From assembly GCF_023218175.1 (NCBI RefSeq), contig NZ_JALPTH010000030.1, positions 28,275 to 92,274 on the forward strand: 64,000 bases of DNA. The letters are read 5' to 3'. The notes under the pieces are model-generated. The model was not told the DNA's origin and made no database searches. It saw only the letters and a list, made by a program, of their open reading frames with translations. The first letter of the stretch is position 1. Each line of letters starts with the position of its first letter. The position numbers and the translations under genes are program-made. This document shows, piece by piece, positions 8,619 to 17,183 of the stretch. The DNA comes from Streptomyces lichenis. GTDB taxonomy: Bacteria; Actinomycetota; Actinomycetes; Streptomycetales; Streptomycetaceae.

Positions 8619-9127
8619 ATCAGTACCAGCCGTTCGGCGAGTTCGCGCAGCCGCAACCGGGCGAGGGCCAGGTTGCCGGTGCGGCGGTCCAGCCAGAGGT
8701 GGAGGAAGACGCTGCTGTCGAACGTCGTGCCGACGAACCGCAGCACGTGGTAGCCGGTCCGGGTGGTGACGATGACGTCCTCGACGGGCGGTTCCCGCAG
8801 GTCGTCGGCCGGTCCGGCCGATGCTGCGGGGACGGGGACGGGGGGCGGTACGGGTAAGGGGGCCGGGCGGGGCACGGGCGCCGGGGCGGCGGCGGCCGAG
8901 GGGCCCGGCGGCAGCGCGGGCGGGCCGTTCGCCCCCGGGGCGAAGGACTCGTACTCGGCGGCCGCGCGGGCCAGTTCGGCGGTCTCGGCGGCGGTCGTCT
9001 CGTGGTCGCCCACCGGGGACTCGCCCGCCGTGCCGAGCGCCAGCCCGCTGGTCCAGTCGACGAGCGCGGCACCGCGGGCACCTGGCAGGCTCATCGCTTC
9101 GCGCAGGCACTCGTCGATTCCGGGCAC
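8615..9127 (-). CDS. Roadblock-type protein with Pro/Ala insert (first gene of operon)
   Basis: This 170-aa paralogue of the 6857-7231 protein shares GAALVDWTSGLALG near the N-terminus and DVIVTTRTGYHVLRF plus LHLWLDRRTGNLALARLRLR near the C-terminus. A Pro/Ala-rich stretch of about 50-60 residues interrupts the middle, probably a flexible loop. GTG 9127 has GGGAGGGG seven nt upstream and is far better supported than a TTG at 9166. It opens the roadblock operon and should share its promoter in the 195-nt gap upstream. Biochemical role unknown. Confidence 0.78.
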   Translation of the reverse strand: MPGIDECLREAMSLPGARGAALVDWTSGLALGTAGESPVGDHETTAAETAELARAAAEYESFAPGANGPPALPPGPSAAAAPAPVPRPAPLPVPPPVPVPAASAGPADDLREPPVEDVIVTTRTGYHVLRFVGTTFDSSVFLHLWLDRRTGNLALARLRLRELAERLVLI

Positions 9128-9322
9128 GCCGGTTCCCCTCCCAGTTCCCAGTTCCCCGTCACGCAAGAAGCAGCAGTGACGAGGAGGTTACGCAAAGTCC
9201 CGCTCGTGGGAAGGGAGTTCTGGCAAATTCCACGGGAACGTGCCCGGACCGATGTACGGTCGACGGTTGCCGGACATCGAGCGGCGCTTTCGCGCCACCC
9301 GACGGCCCGGGTGTGCGGGTCG

Positions 9323-10699
9323 CTACTGGCGTGGCGCGGGCGAGGCGGGCGTGTCCTCACCCCGTGCCCGGAGCACCAGCTTGTTCACCGCCCAGAGCAC
9401 CACCCCGAGCGCCACCAGCACGGCGGCCCGGATGTAGACGTCGGAGGAGCGGTCGGCCAGCGGGCTGGCCAGCACCAGGGCGCTGATGGCGCCGAGCACC
9501 GGCAGGATCGTCGGCGTACGGAAGTGGTGGTGCTCGACCCGGTCCTTGCGCAGCACCAGCACGGCGACGTTGACCACCGCGAAGACGCAGAGCAGGAGGA
9601 AGGAGGTGGTGTCGCCGAGGCCCTCGATCTCCCCGGTGGACACCAGGCCGATCGCCAGCAGCGAGACGAAGACGATGCCGACGACCGGGGTGCGGCGGCG
9701 GGGGAGCACCTTGCCCATGGCGCGCGGCAGGATCCGCTCGTTGGCCATGCCGTAGCAGAGCCGGGAGGCCATCATGATGTTGATCAGCGCGGAGTTGGTG
9801 ACCGCGAACAGGGCGATCAGCGCGAAGAGCTTGGGCGGGAAGTCCAGCCCGCCGGCCTTCACCACTTCCAGCAGCGGGCCGCTGGAGCCCTCCAGGACCC
9901 GGTAGTCCACCAGGAGCGAGGAGATCAGGGCCACCAGGACGTAGATGGTGCCGGTGACGCCGACGCCGATGAAGATGGCGCGGGGGAAGGTGCGGGCCGG
10001 GTCCTGGGTCTCCTCGGCCATGTTGACCGAGTCCTCGAAGCCGACGAAGGCGAAGAAACCGAGCGCGGTGGCGCCCAGCACGCTGGTGAGCAGGGCGTAT
10101 CCGGTGCCGGTGGCCTGGAAGTCGCCGAGCCGGGAGGGCTCGCCCTCGCCGGAGAGCACCGCGTAGGCGCCGATGACCAGGATGATCGTCAGACCGGTCA
10201 GCTCGACCAGGGTGAGCACCACGTTGGCCTTCACCGACTCCGAGACGCCCCGCAGGTTCAGCGCGGCGAGCGCCAGGATGAAGAGGACCGCGATCAGCGT
10301 CGGCGGCACCGCGTCGGTGAACTCGCCCAGGTAGTCCCCGCTGAACGCCCGGGCGGCGGCACTGGCCGAGGACAGTCCCGAGCACATGACCATGAACGCG
10401 ATGATGAAGGTCAGGAAGGGGACCTCGAACGCCTTCTGGGTGTAGAGGGCGGCCCCGGCGGCCTTCGGGTACTTGCCGACCAGCTCGACATACGAGGCCG
10501 CCGTCAGCAGCGCGACCGCGAAGCCGATCGCGAACGGCAGCCAGAGCGCGCCCCCGACCTTGCCCGCCACGCTTCCCGTGGTGGCGTAGATGCCGGTGCC
10601 GAGGATGTCACCGATGACGAAGAGGATCAGCAGCTTCGGCCCGATGGCTCTCTTGAGGGCCGGCTCGCCGCCGTCGACGGGCTCTGCGGTAGTGGACAT
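9323..10699 (-). CDS. APC superfamily amino acid permease
   Basis: This 458-aa integral membrane protein has about 12 hydrophobic segments. It opens with the APC consensus GDILGTGIYATTGSVAGKVG in the first helix and has the EE-containing loop EDSVNMAEETQDPARTFPRA, typical of amino acid/polyamine/organocation transporters. It probably imports an amino acid with protons. No catabolic or regulatory gene accompanies it, so the substrate is open. It is divergent from the Phd-type antitoxin gene with a 190-nt gap. Length is normal for the family. Confidence 0.9.
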   Translation of the reverse strand: MSTTAEPVDGGEPALKRAIGPKLLILFVIGDILGTGIYATTGSVAGKVGGALWLPFAIGFAVALLTAASYVELVGKYPKAAGAALYTQKAFEVPFLTFIIAFMVMCSGLSSASAAARAFSGDYLGEFTDAVPPTLIAVLFILALAALNLRGVSESVKANVVLTLVELTGLTIILVIGAYAVLSGEGEPSRLGDFQATGTGYALLTSVLGATALGFFAFVGFEDSVNMAEETQDPARTFPRAIFIGVGVTGTIYVLVALISSLLVDYRVLEGSSGPLLEVVKAGGLDFPPKLFALIALFAVTNSALINIMMASRLCYGMANERILPRAMGKVLPRRRTPVVGIVFVSLLAIGLVSTGEIEGLGDTTSFLLLCVFAVVNVAVLVLRKDRVEHHHFRTPTILPVLGAISALVLASPLADRSSDVYIRAAVLVALGVVLWAVNKLVLRARGEDTPASPAPRQ

Positions 10700-10889
10700 G
10701 GATGCTTACTGCCCGGCGGGGTACGGCTGATTCCCGCGAGGCCGGCGATTACCGCCGGGGGTGCGGCGAACGGAGGGGGGCCGGGACCGCCCCGGTGGGT
10801 GCCCGCGCGGGGGCGGGCCGACTGGGGCGGCCCGGCCGACGCGGCTGCCCGGGCCCCGGCGGTGCGGCGCTCTCCCTACACTCACGCGC

Positions 10890-11147
10890 ATGACGCAGCA
10901 GACCTACTCGATCACCGAGGCCCGCGAGCGGCTCGACGAGCTCGTCCATGAGGTCGGTGCGACCGGGGAACCGGTCGGCATCACGGAGCACGGGCAGCTC
11001 GTCGCGGTGCTGGTCGGCCCGGCGGACGCCCTCGAACTCCAGGAGGCACGGGCGCTGGCCGCGTACCGGGCCCGCCAGGCCCGGGGCGAGGACGCCGGGG
11101 TGCCGGCGGAGGAGGCGTACCGCCGGGTGTTCGGCGACGGCGCCTGA
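10890..11147 (+). CDS. Phd/YefM family antitoxin, apparently orphan
   Basis: This 85-aa protein has the Phd/YefM DNA-binding N-terminus: YSITEARERLDELVHEV, then EPVGITEHGQLVAVLVGP. A helical C-terminal tail normally wraps the toxin. Such antitoxins neutralise RelE/YoeB, Doc or similar toxins and autorepress. No toxin gene follows: the next 215 nt are repeats and then the 3' end of a convergent decarboxylase gene. It is either an orphan regulator, or its toxin was lost or lies elsewhere. The ATG lacks an obvious strong Shine-Dalgarno sequence. Confidence 0.82.
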   Translation: MTQQTYSITEARERLDELVHEVGATGEPVGITEHGQLVAVLVGPADALELQEARALAAYRARQARGEDAGVPAEEAYRRVFGDGA

Positions 11148-11188
11148 CGTACGGGGGCGGGGGCCTGCCCTCCCCGTACGTCGGGCCC

Positions 11189-11256
11189 CCCGGCCCCGCG
11201 TACGCCCCGGCCCCGCGTACACCCCGGCCCCGCGTACACCCCGGCCCCGCGTACGC
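11189..11256. repeat. Four tandem 17-bp repeats
   Basis: Four head-to-tail copies of CCCGGCCCCGCGTACRC (11189-11205, 11206-11222, 11223-11239, 11240-11256) differ only at the R position. They lie between the antitoxin gene and the convergent decarboxylase gene. They are GC-rich and lack the features of replication iterons. Confidence 0.9.
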
Positions 11257-11362
11257 CCCGGCCGCTCGCCTCCCGAAGAGGCGCCCCCGCCCCGCGTACG
11301 GGACGGGGCTCGGTCCCGCGTACGGTCCGGTCACCCGAGCCCCGGCGGCCTTCCCCCCCCCG

Positions 11363-12691
11363 TCACCCCAGCAGGGCGTCCCGGTGGGCGCCGCCTGACT
11401 CGGCGACGATCTCGGCAAGCTGCTGGGGTGGGCGGGCGGGGGTGAAGTGGACGGTGCCGTCGGGGGACTCGGTGTGGCCGTAGACGCCGGGGCGGGGGAG
11501 CGAGTTGTAGGCGTAGTGGGCGGTGAAGTAGTAGGCGCCGGTGTCCAGGGCGGCGATCACGTCCCCGGGTTCGAGGAGGGGGAGGGGGCGTTCGACGGCG
11601 AGCAGGTCGCCGGCGAAGCAGGCGGGGCCGGCCACGTCCTGGTCGGTGAGGGGGCCGTCCTTGGGGCGGCCCTCGGCGTCGTACGTGGCGATCCGCAGCG
11701 GCCAGGAGTCCGGGTCGTAGACCGTACGGGTGGCGACCTGGACGCCGGCGTGGGTGACCGCGATGGGACGGGCGCCGGAGGTCTTGGTGTACTCGACGCG
11801 GGCGAGCAGGGTGCCGTGCTTGGCCAGCAGCGACCGCCCGAACTCGGTGACCAGCCCGTACCGCCCGTCGAACAGTCCGGGCACCTCGGCGGCCAGCAGC
11901 CGGGCGTACTCGGCGAAGGTGGGGGTGTGCTCGTCGGAGGCGAAGTTCACCGGCAGCCCGCCGCCGATGTCGAGGGTGTCCACCTGGCGGCGCCCGTGTG
12001 CGCGGAGGGTGGCCTCGTTGATCTCCTCGGCCAGCTCGTAGGCCTCCCGGATCCCGGTGGCGAGCAGGGAGAGCGGGATGCCCTGGGAGCCGGTGTGGGT
12101 GTGCAGCCGGGTCAGCCAGGGGCGGTCCAGGAAGGCGCGGACGACCTCGTCGCGGGCGCCCTGGTCGCGCAGGGCGATGCCGAACTTGGACGTGGGGGTC
12201 GCGGTGGACAGCGCGTCGATGGTGCCGCCGCCGATCTGCGGGTTGACGCGGAGGCCGAGGGGGGAGGCCGTCGGCGACCGGCTCAGCAGGGTGTCGAGGC
12301 GGCTCAGTTCCTGCGGGTTGTCGGCGTTGACGGCGACTCCGAGGGCGACCGCCTCGGTCAGCTCGGCGGGGGTCTTGGCGGGGGAGTCCAGCACGATCCG
12401 CTCGGGCGGCACCCCGGCGGCGCGGGTCAGGGCCAGCTCCCCGGGGCTGGCCACCTCCGCGCCCAGCCCCTCCTGGGAGAGCAGCCGCAGCACCGGCACC
12501 AGCGGCCCGGCCTTGACGGCGAAGGCGTGCAGCACCGGGGCGTCGGTGACGGCGGCGAAGGCGGCGCGCAGTTCGGCGGCGGAGGCGCGGACGCCCTCGG
12601 TGTCGAGGAGGGCGGCGACGGGGTGGTCCTGGGACAGCAGCCGCTGGTCGACGGCGGCTCGTACGGCTCGGTCGCGGCGGTCGGAAGCCAT
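11363..12691 (-). CDS. Type III PLP-dependent decarboxylase (LysA-like)
   Basis: This 442-aa alanine-racemase-fold decarboxylase is related to diaminopimelate decarboxylase. The PLP lysine is in HAFAVKAG, a histidine-rich loop reads HTHTGSQG, and the phosphate-binding glycines are in DIGGGLPVNF. EFGRSLLAKHG and the C-terminal barrel block DTGAYYFTAHYAYNSLP follow. The C-terminus lacks the clear CESGD-type motif of true LysA, so the substrate may be another basic amino acid. The start is uncertain: ATG 12691 fits the domain, while an ATG at 12751 is open but has no better ribosome site. Confidence 0.82.
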   Translation of the reverse strand: MASDRRDRAVRAAVDQRLLSQDHPVAALLDTEGVRASAAELRAAFAAVTDAPVLHAFAVKAGPLVPVLRLLSQEGLGAEVASPGELALTRAAGVPPERIVLDSPAKTPAELTEAVALGVAVNADNPQELSRLDTLLSRSPTASPLGLRVNPQIGGGTIDALSTATPTSKFGIALRDQGARDEVVRAFLDRPWLTRLHTHTGSQGIPLSLLATGIREAYELAEEINEATLRAHGRRQVDTLDIGGGLPVNFASDEHTPTFAEYARLLAAEVPGLFDGRYGLVTEFGRSLLAKHGTLLARVEYTKTSGARPIAVTHAGVQVATRTVYDPDSWPLRIATYDAEGRPKDGPLTDQDVAGPACFAGDLLAVERPLPLLEPGDVIAALDTGAYYFTAHYAYNSLPRPGVYGHTESPDGTVHFTPARPPQQLAEIVAESGGAHRDALLG

Positions 12692-12787
12692 GGCCCCCAG
12701 CCAATCATCCGAACGGGCGACGAGGCGAACGGGGGAACGGCCGACGGCCATGAGGCCGACGGGCGCCGCCGCCCCGTTGACTGGAAG

Positions 12788-12812
12788 TATTCATCGGGTC
12801 AGTATGTGAATA
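12788..12812. promoter_or_regulatory. Inverted repeat upstream of hutU
   Basis: TATTCA-N13-TGAATA lies 40-64 nt before the hutU start in an unusually AT-rich patch. It is positioned like a promoter-overlapping operator for the hut operon. The regulator is unknown; no hutC-like gene is in the window. Confidence 0.45.
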
Positions 12813-12851
12813 ACCAGCTCTGCATAGCGTCTGTCGCCGAGGAGGCATCCC

Positions 12852-14570
12852 ATGTCAGGACCCCGCCCCGTCCGGGCCCCGCGCGGTACGGAACTGACCG
12901 CCCTCGGCTGGCAGCAGGAGGCCGCCCTGCGGATGCTCCAGAACAACCTGGACCCGGAGGTCGCCGAGCACCCCGACAAGCTGGTCGTCTACGGCGGCAC
13001 CGGCAAGGCCGCCCGCGACTGGCGCTCCTTCGACGCCATGGTCCGCACCCTGCGCACCCTCAAGCAGGACGAGACCATGCTGGTCCAGTCCGGCCGCCCG
13101 GTCGGCGTGATGCAGACCCACGAGTGGGCGCCGCGTGTGCTGATCGCCAACTCCAACCTGGTCGGCGACTGGGCGAACTGGGAGGAGTTCCGCCGCCTGG
13201 AGCAGCTCGGCCTGACCATGTACGGGCAGATGACCGCCGGGTCCTGGATCTACATCGGCACCCAGGGCATCCTCCAGGGCACCTACGAGACCTTCGCCGC
13301 CGTCGCGGCCAAGAAGTTCGGCGGGACGCTGGCCGGGACCATCACGCTGACCGCCGGGCTCGGCGGCATGGGCGGGGCCCAGCCGCTGGCCGTCACCATG
13401 AACGACGGCGTCGCCCTCTGTATCGACTGCGACCCGCGCGCCATCGAGCGCCGGATCGAGCACCGCTACCTCGATGTGAAGGCCGACTCGCTGGAGCACG
13501 CCCTCACCCTGGCCACCGAGGCCCGCGACGCCCGCCGCCCGCTCTCCATCGGCGTCCTCGGCAACGCCGCCGAGCTGCTGCCGCGGCTGCTCGCCATGGG
13601 CGCGCCCATCGACATCGTCACCGACCAGACCTCCGCCCACGACCCGCTCGCCTACCTCCCGCTCGGCGTCGACTTCGACGACATGGCCTCCTACGCCGCC
13701 GACAAGCCGGCCGACTTCACCCAGCGGGCCCGGGAGTCGATGGCCCGCCATGTGGAGGCCATGGTCGGCTTCCAGGACGCCGGGGCCGAGGTCTTCGACT
13801 ACGGCAACTCCATCCGGGGCGAGGCCAAGCTCGCCGGCTACGAGCGGGCCTTCGACTTCCCCGGCTTCGTCCCCGCCTACATCCGGCCGCTGTTCTGCGA
13901 GGGCAAGGGCCCCTTCCGCTGGGCCGCGCTCTCCGGCGACCCCAAGGACATCGCCGCCACCGACAAGGCGATGCTCGACCTCTTCCCGGAGAACGAGTCG
14001 CTGCGCCGCTGGATCACCATGGCCGGTGAGCGGGTCCACTTCCAGGGCCTGCCCGCCCGGATCTGCTGGCTCGGCTACGGCGAGCGCGACCGGGCCGGCG
14101 AGCGGTTCAACGACATGGTCGCCTCCGGTGAGCTCCAGGCCCCGCTGGCCATCGGCCGGGACCACCTCGACTGCGGCTCCGTCGCCTCCCCGTACCGGGA
14201 GACCGAGGCCATGCTCGACGGCTCCGACGCCATCGCCGACTGGCCGCTGCTCAACGCCATGGTCAACGTCGCCTCTGGTGCCTCCTGGGTCTCCCTGCAC
14301 CACGGCGGCGGGGTCGGCATGGGCCGCTCCATCCACGCCGGGCAGGTCACCGTCGCCGACGGCACCCCGCTGGCCGGCGAGAAGATCCGCCGGGTGCTCA
14401 CCAACGACCCCGGGATGGGCGTCATCCGGCACGTGGACGCCGGGTACGACATCGCCGAGGACGTGGCCGCCGAGCGCGGCGTCCGCGTCCCGATGCGGGA
14501 AGATGGCACGCGGGAAGACGGCACGGCGGAGTCCTCGGGCGACAGCGGTCAGCAGGGCGCGGCCTCGTGA
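12852..14570 (+). CDS. hutU: Urocanate hydratase
   Basis: This 572-aa urocanase converts urocanate to imidazolone propionate with tightly bound NAD+. Seen are the N-terminal signature YGGTGKAARDW, the NAD-binding region around TLTAGLGGMGGAQPLAVTMN, and the catalytic-loop region ICWLGYGERDRAGERFNDMV. The length is usual, plus a short acidic/Ser-rich tail (about the last 25 residues). ATG 12852 follows GAGGAGG. It leads a four-gene operon; its stop overlaps the next start by GTGA. The histidase gene hutH is not in the window, consistent with hutH being unlinked in Streptomyces. Confidence 0.96.
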   Translation: MSGPRPVRAPRGTELTALGWQQEAALRMLQNNLDPEVAEHPDKLVVYGGTGKAARDWRSFDAMVRTLRTLKQDETMLVQSGRPVGVMQTHEWAPRVLIANSNLVGDWANWEEFRRLEQLGLTMYGQMTAGSWIYIGTQGILQGTYETFAAVAAKKFGGTLAGTITLTAGLGGMGGAQPLAVTMNDGVALCIDCDPRAIERRIEHRYLDVKADSLEHALTLATEARDARRPLSIGVLGNAAELLPRLLAMGAPIDIVTDQTSAHDPLAYLPLGVDFDDMASYAADKPADFTQRARESMARHVEAMVGFQDAGAEVFDYGNSIRGEAKLAGYERAFDFPGFVPAYIRPLFCEGKGPFRWAALSGDPKDIAATDKAMLDLFPENESLRRWITMAGERVHFQGLPARICWLGYGERDRAGERFNDMVASGELQAPLAIGRDHLDCGSVASPYRETEAMLDGSDAIADWPLLNAMVNVASGASWVSLHHGGGVGMGRSIHAGQVTVADGTPLAGEKIRRVLTNDPGMGVIRHVDAGYDIAEDVAAERGVRVPMREDGTREDGTAESSGDSGQQGAAS

Positions 14571-15817
14571 GCGGCGGACCGGACCGTGGGCGCCCCTCGG
14601 CGAGCGGTGCCGACAGCTTCTCCCGGATGTGGGCCGAGCTGGCCCCCATCGGCCGCCACCCGGGCACCGGCGGCTACCGCCGCTACGCCTGGACCGGGGC
14701 CGACGCCGACTGCCGTACCTGGTTCCAGGAGCAGGCCGAGGCGCGCGGGCTGACCTATGAGACCGACCGCAACGGCAACCAGTGGGCCTGGCTCGGCGAC
14801 CCCCTCGGTTCGGACGCCGTGGTCACCGGCTCCCATCTGGACTCCGTCCCCGACGGCGGCGCCTTCGACGGGCCGCTCGGGGTGGTGTCCTCCTTCGCCG
14901 CGCTGGACGAACTCCGGCACCGGGGCGCGCGGTTCACCCGGCCGCTGGCCATCGCCAACTTCGGTGACGAGGAGGGCGCCCGCTTCGGGCTGGCCTGCGT
15001 CGGCTCCCGGCTGGCCGCCGGGCAGCTCACCCGCGAGGCCGCGCACAGGCTGCGCGACGGCGAGGGGGTGAGCCTGCCCCAGGCCATGGAGAACGCCGGA
15101 TACGACCCGGACGCCATCGGCCCCGACCCCGAACGGCTCGCCCGTATCGGCGCGTTCGTCGAGCTCCATGTCGAGCAGGGGCGCGCCCTGGACCTCACCG
15201 GCCACCCGGTGGGCCTGGCCTCCGCCATCTGGCCGCACGGCCGCTGGCGGTACGACTTCGCCGGTGAGGGCAACCACGCGGGCACCACCCGGCTCGCCGA
15301 CCGGCGCGACCCGATGCTGCCGTACGCCGAGACCGTGCTCGCCGCCCGCCGGGAGGCCGAACTCGCCGGTGCCGTCGCCACCTTCGGCAAGGTCGCCGTC
15401 GAACCCAACGGCGTCAACGCCATCCCCTCCCTGGTGCGCGGCTGGCTGGACTCCCGCGCCGCCGACCAGTCCGCCCTGGACACCGTGGTCGCCGCCGTGG
15501 AGGCCGCCGCCCGGGAGGCCGCCGACCGCCAGGGCGTGGACCTCACCGTGGTCCGCGAGTCCTTCACCCCGGTCGTGGAGTTCGGCCACGCGCTCCGCGA
15601 CGAGCTGGCGAAGCTCCTCGGCGGGGAGCTGCCCGTCCTCGGCACCGGCGCCGGACACGACGCGGGCATCCTGTCCGCCTCCGTGCCCACCGCCATGCTG
15701 TTCGTGCGCAACCCCACCGGGGTCTCGCACTCCCCGGCCGAGCACGCCGGTGAGGACGACTGCCAGGCCGGGGTGCGCGCGCTGGCCGACGTACTGGAAG
15801 GACTGGCCTGCCGGTGA
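14567..15817 (+). CDS. M20 family amidohydrolase (AllC/HyuC-like), candidate formylglutamate deformylase
   Basis: This 416-aa metallo-amidase belongs to the allantoate amidohydrolase/N-carbamoyl-amino-acid hydrolase group. Metal ligands are visible in GSHLDSVPDGGAFDGPLG (His and Asp), in GDEEGARFG (Glu-Glu), in ELHVEQG (His) and near the end in SHSPAEHAGED (His). The dimerisation insert, with GEGNHAGTT, is present. Database names would be allantoate deiminase. Between hutU and hutF, however, it more likely hydrolyses N-formylglutamate or a related N-acyl glutamate, since no hutG-type gene is here. That role is inference from context. It overlaps both neighbours by GTGA. Confidence 0.88.
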   Translation: MSGGPDRGRPSASGADSFSRMWAELAPIGRHPGTGGYRRYAWTGADADCRTWFQEQAEARGLTYETDRNGNQWAWLGDPLGSDAVVTGSHLDSVPDGGAFDGPLGVVSSFAALDELRHRGARFTRPLAIANFGDEEGARFGLACVGSRLAAGQLTREAAHRLRDGEGVSLPQAMENAGYDPDAIGPDPERLARIGAFVELHVEQGRALDLTGHPVGLASAIWPHGRWRYDFAGEGNHAGTTRLADRRDPMLPYAETVLAARREAELAGAVATFGKVAVEPNGVNAIPSLVRGWLDSRAADQSALDTVVAAVEAAAREAADRQGVDLTVVRESFTPVVEFGHALRDELAKLLGGELPVLGTGAGHDAGILSASVPTAMLFVRNPTGVSHSPAEHAGEDDCQAGVRALADVLEGLACR

Positions 15818-17145
15818 CCACCACCTACTGGGCGGAGCACGCCTGGCTCGACCCCGTGGTCGAACCGGGCGTCGCCCTCGACGTGACCGGCGGGCGGATC
15901 ACCGCCGTCCGCACCGGCACCCCCACCCCGCCGCCCGGCGCCGTGGTGCTGCGCGGGCTGACCATCCCCGGCCTCGCCAACGCCCACAGCCACGCCTTCC
16001 ACCGGGCGCTGCGCTCCACCGTCCAGGTCGGCAGCGGCACCTTCTGGACCTGGCGCGAGGTGATGTACCAGGTCGCCGCCCAGCTCACCCCGGACACCTA
16101 CTTCGCCCTGGCCCGCGCCGTCTACACCGAGATGGCGCTGGCCGGGATCACGAGCGTGGGGGAGTTCCACTATCTCCACCACGCGCCCGGCGGCCGCCCC
16201 TACGCCGACCCCAACGCCATGGGCGAGGCGCTGATCGCCGCCGCCGGCGAGGCCGGGATCCGGATCACCCTGCTCGACACCGCCTATCTCTCGGCCGGCT
16301 TCGGCGAACGCCCCACCACCCACCAGCTCCGCTTCTCCGACGGCACCGCCGACGCCTGGGCCGAGCGCGCCGACGGGCTGAAGGACCGCGAGGGCGTCCG
16401 GATCGGCGCGGCGATCCACTCGGTGCGGGCCGTGCCCGCCGAGCAGCTCGCCACCGTCGCCGACTGGGCCGCCCGGCGGCAGGCCCCGCTGCATGTCCAC
16501 CTCTCCGAGCAGACCGGCGAGAACGCGGCCTGCCAGGCCGCCCACGGCCGCACCCCCACCCGGCTGCTCGCCGACCACGGGGTGCTCGGCCCGCGCACCA
16601 CCGGCGTCCACAACACCCATCTCACCGACGAGGACATCCGGCTCCTCGGCTCCTCGGCCACCGGCACCTGTATGTGCCCCACCACCGAACGCGACCTCGC
16701 CGACGGCATCGGCCCCGCCACCGCCCTCCAGCGGGCGGGCTCCCCGCTCTCCCTGGGCAGCGACAGCCACGCCGTGATCGACCTGCTGGAGGAGGCCCGG
16801 GCGATGGAGCTGGACGAGCGGCTGCGCACCCGCACCCGCGGCCACTGGACCGCCGCCGCGCTGCTGCGCGCCGCCACCACCGACGGGCACGCCGCGCTCG
16901 GCTGGCCCGAGGCGGGCCGGCTGGAGCCCGGGGCGCTCGCGGACTTCGCCGTGATCGCCCTGGACACCGTCAGGACAGCGGGACCGCCACCGCGCCTGGC
17001 AGCGGAGACGGCGGTATTCGCCGGGTCCGCGGCGGATGTGCGCCATACCGTCGTAGGCGGCCGGCAGGTCGTACGGGACGGAGTCCACCGGCAGGTGCCG
17101 GACGCGGCCCGGGCCCTGTCGGACGCCATCGCCGCCCTGCACTGA
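15814..17145 (+). CDS. hutF: Formimidoylglutamate deiminase
   Basis: This 443-aa amidohydrolase-superfamily enzyme removes ammonia from N-formimidoyl-glutamate to give N-formylglutamate. The metal-binding HxH is in GLANAHSHAFHRALR. The barrel histidines lie in PLHVHLSEQTGEN and in GVHNTHLTDED, and the final aspartate is in LGSDSHAVIDLLEEARAMEL, matching HutF. Its presence defines the two-step HutF/deformylase branch rather than direct formiminoglutamase. The GTG start overlaps the M20 gene stop. A 38-nt gap separates it from hutI. Confidence 0.93.
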   Translation: MTTTYWAEHAWLDPVVEPGVALDVTGGRITAVRTGTPTPPPGAVVLRGLTIPGLANAHSHAFHRALRSTVQVGSGTFWTWREVMYQVAAQLTPDTYFALARAVYTEMALAGITSVGEFHYLHHAPGGRPYADPNAMGEALIAAAGEAGIRITLLDTAYLSAGFGERPTTHQLRFSDGTADAWAERADGLKDREGVRIGAAIHSVRAVPAEQLATVADWAARRQAPLHVHLSEQTGENAACQAAHGRTPTRLLADHGVLGPRTTGVHNTHLTDEDIRLLGSSATGTCMCPTTERDLADGIGPATALQRAGSPLSLGSDSHAVIDLLEEARAMELDERLRTRTRGHWTAAALLRAATTDGHAALGWPEAGRLEPGALADFAVIALDTVRTAGPPPRLAAETAVFAGSAADVRHTVVGGRQVVRDGVHRQVPDAARALSDAIAALH

Positions 17146-17183
17146 GACCCCCCGCACCGAGGCCCGAGGAGACCTTCCGCACC

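Noticed and set aside
6857..9127. A standard Streptomyces conservon
   Set aside because: The sensor kinase, DUF742 protein and Ras-like GTPase that define conservons are missing, and the four proteins do not match that gene order.
11189..11256. Possible replication iterons
   Set aside because: The repeats are very GC-rich, with no AT-rich unwinding region, DnaA boxes or rep gene nearby.
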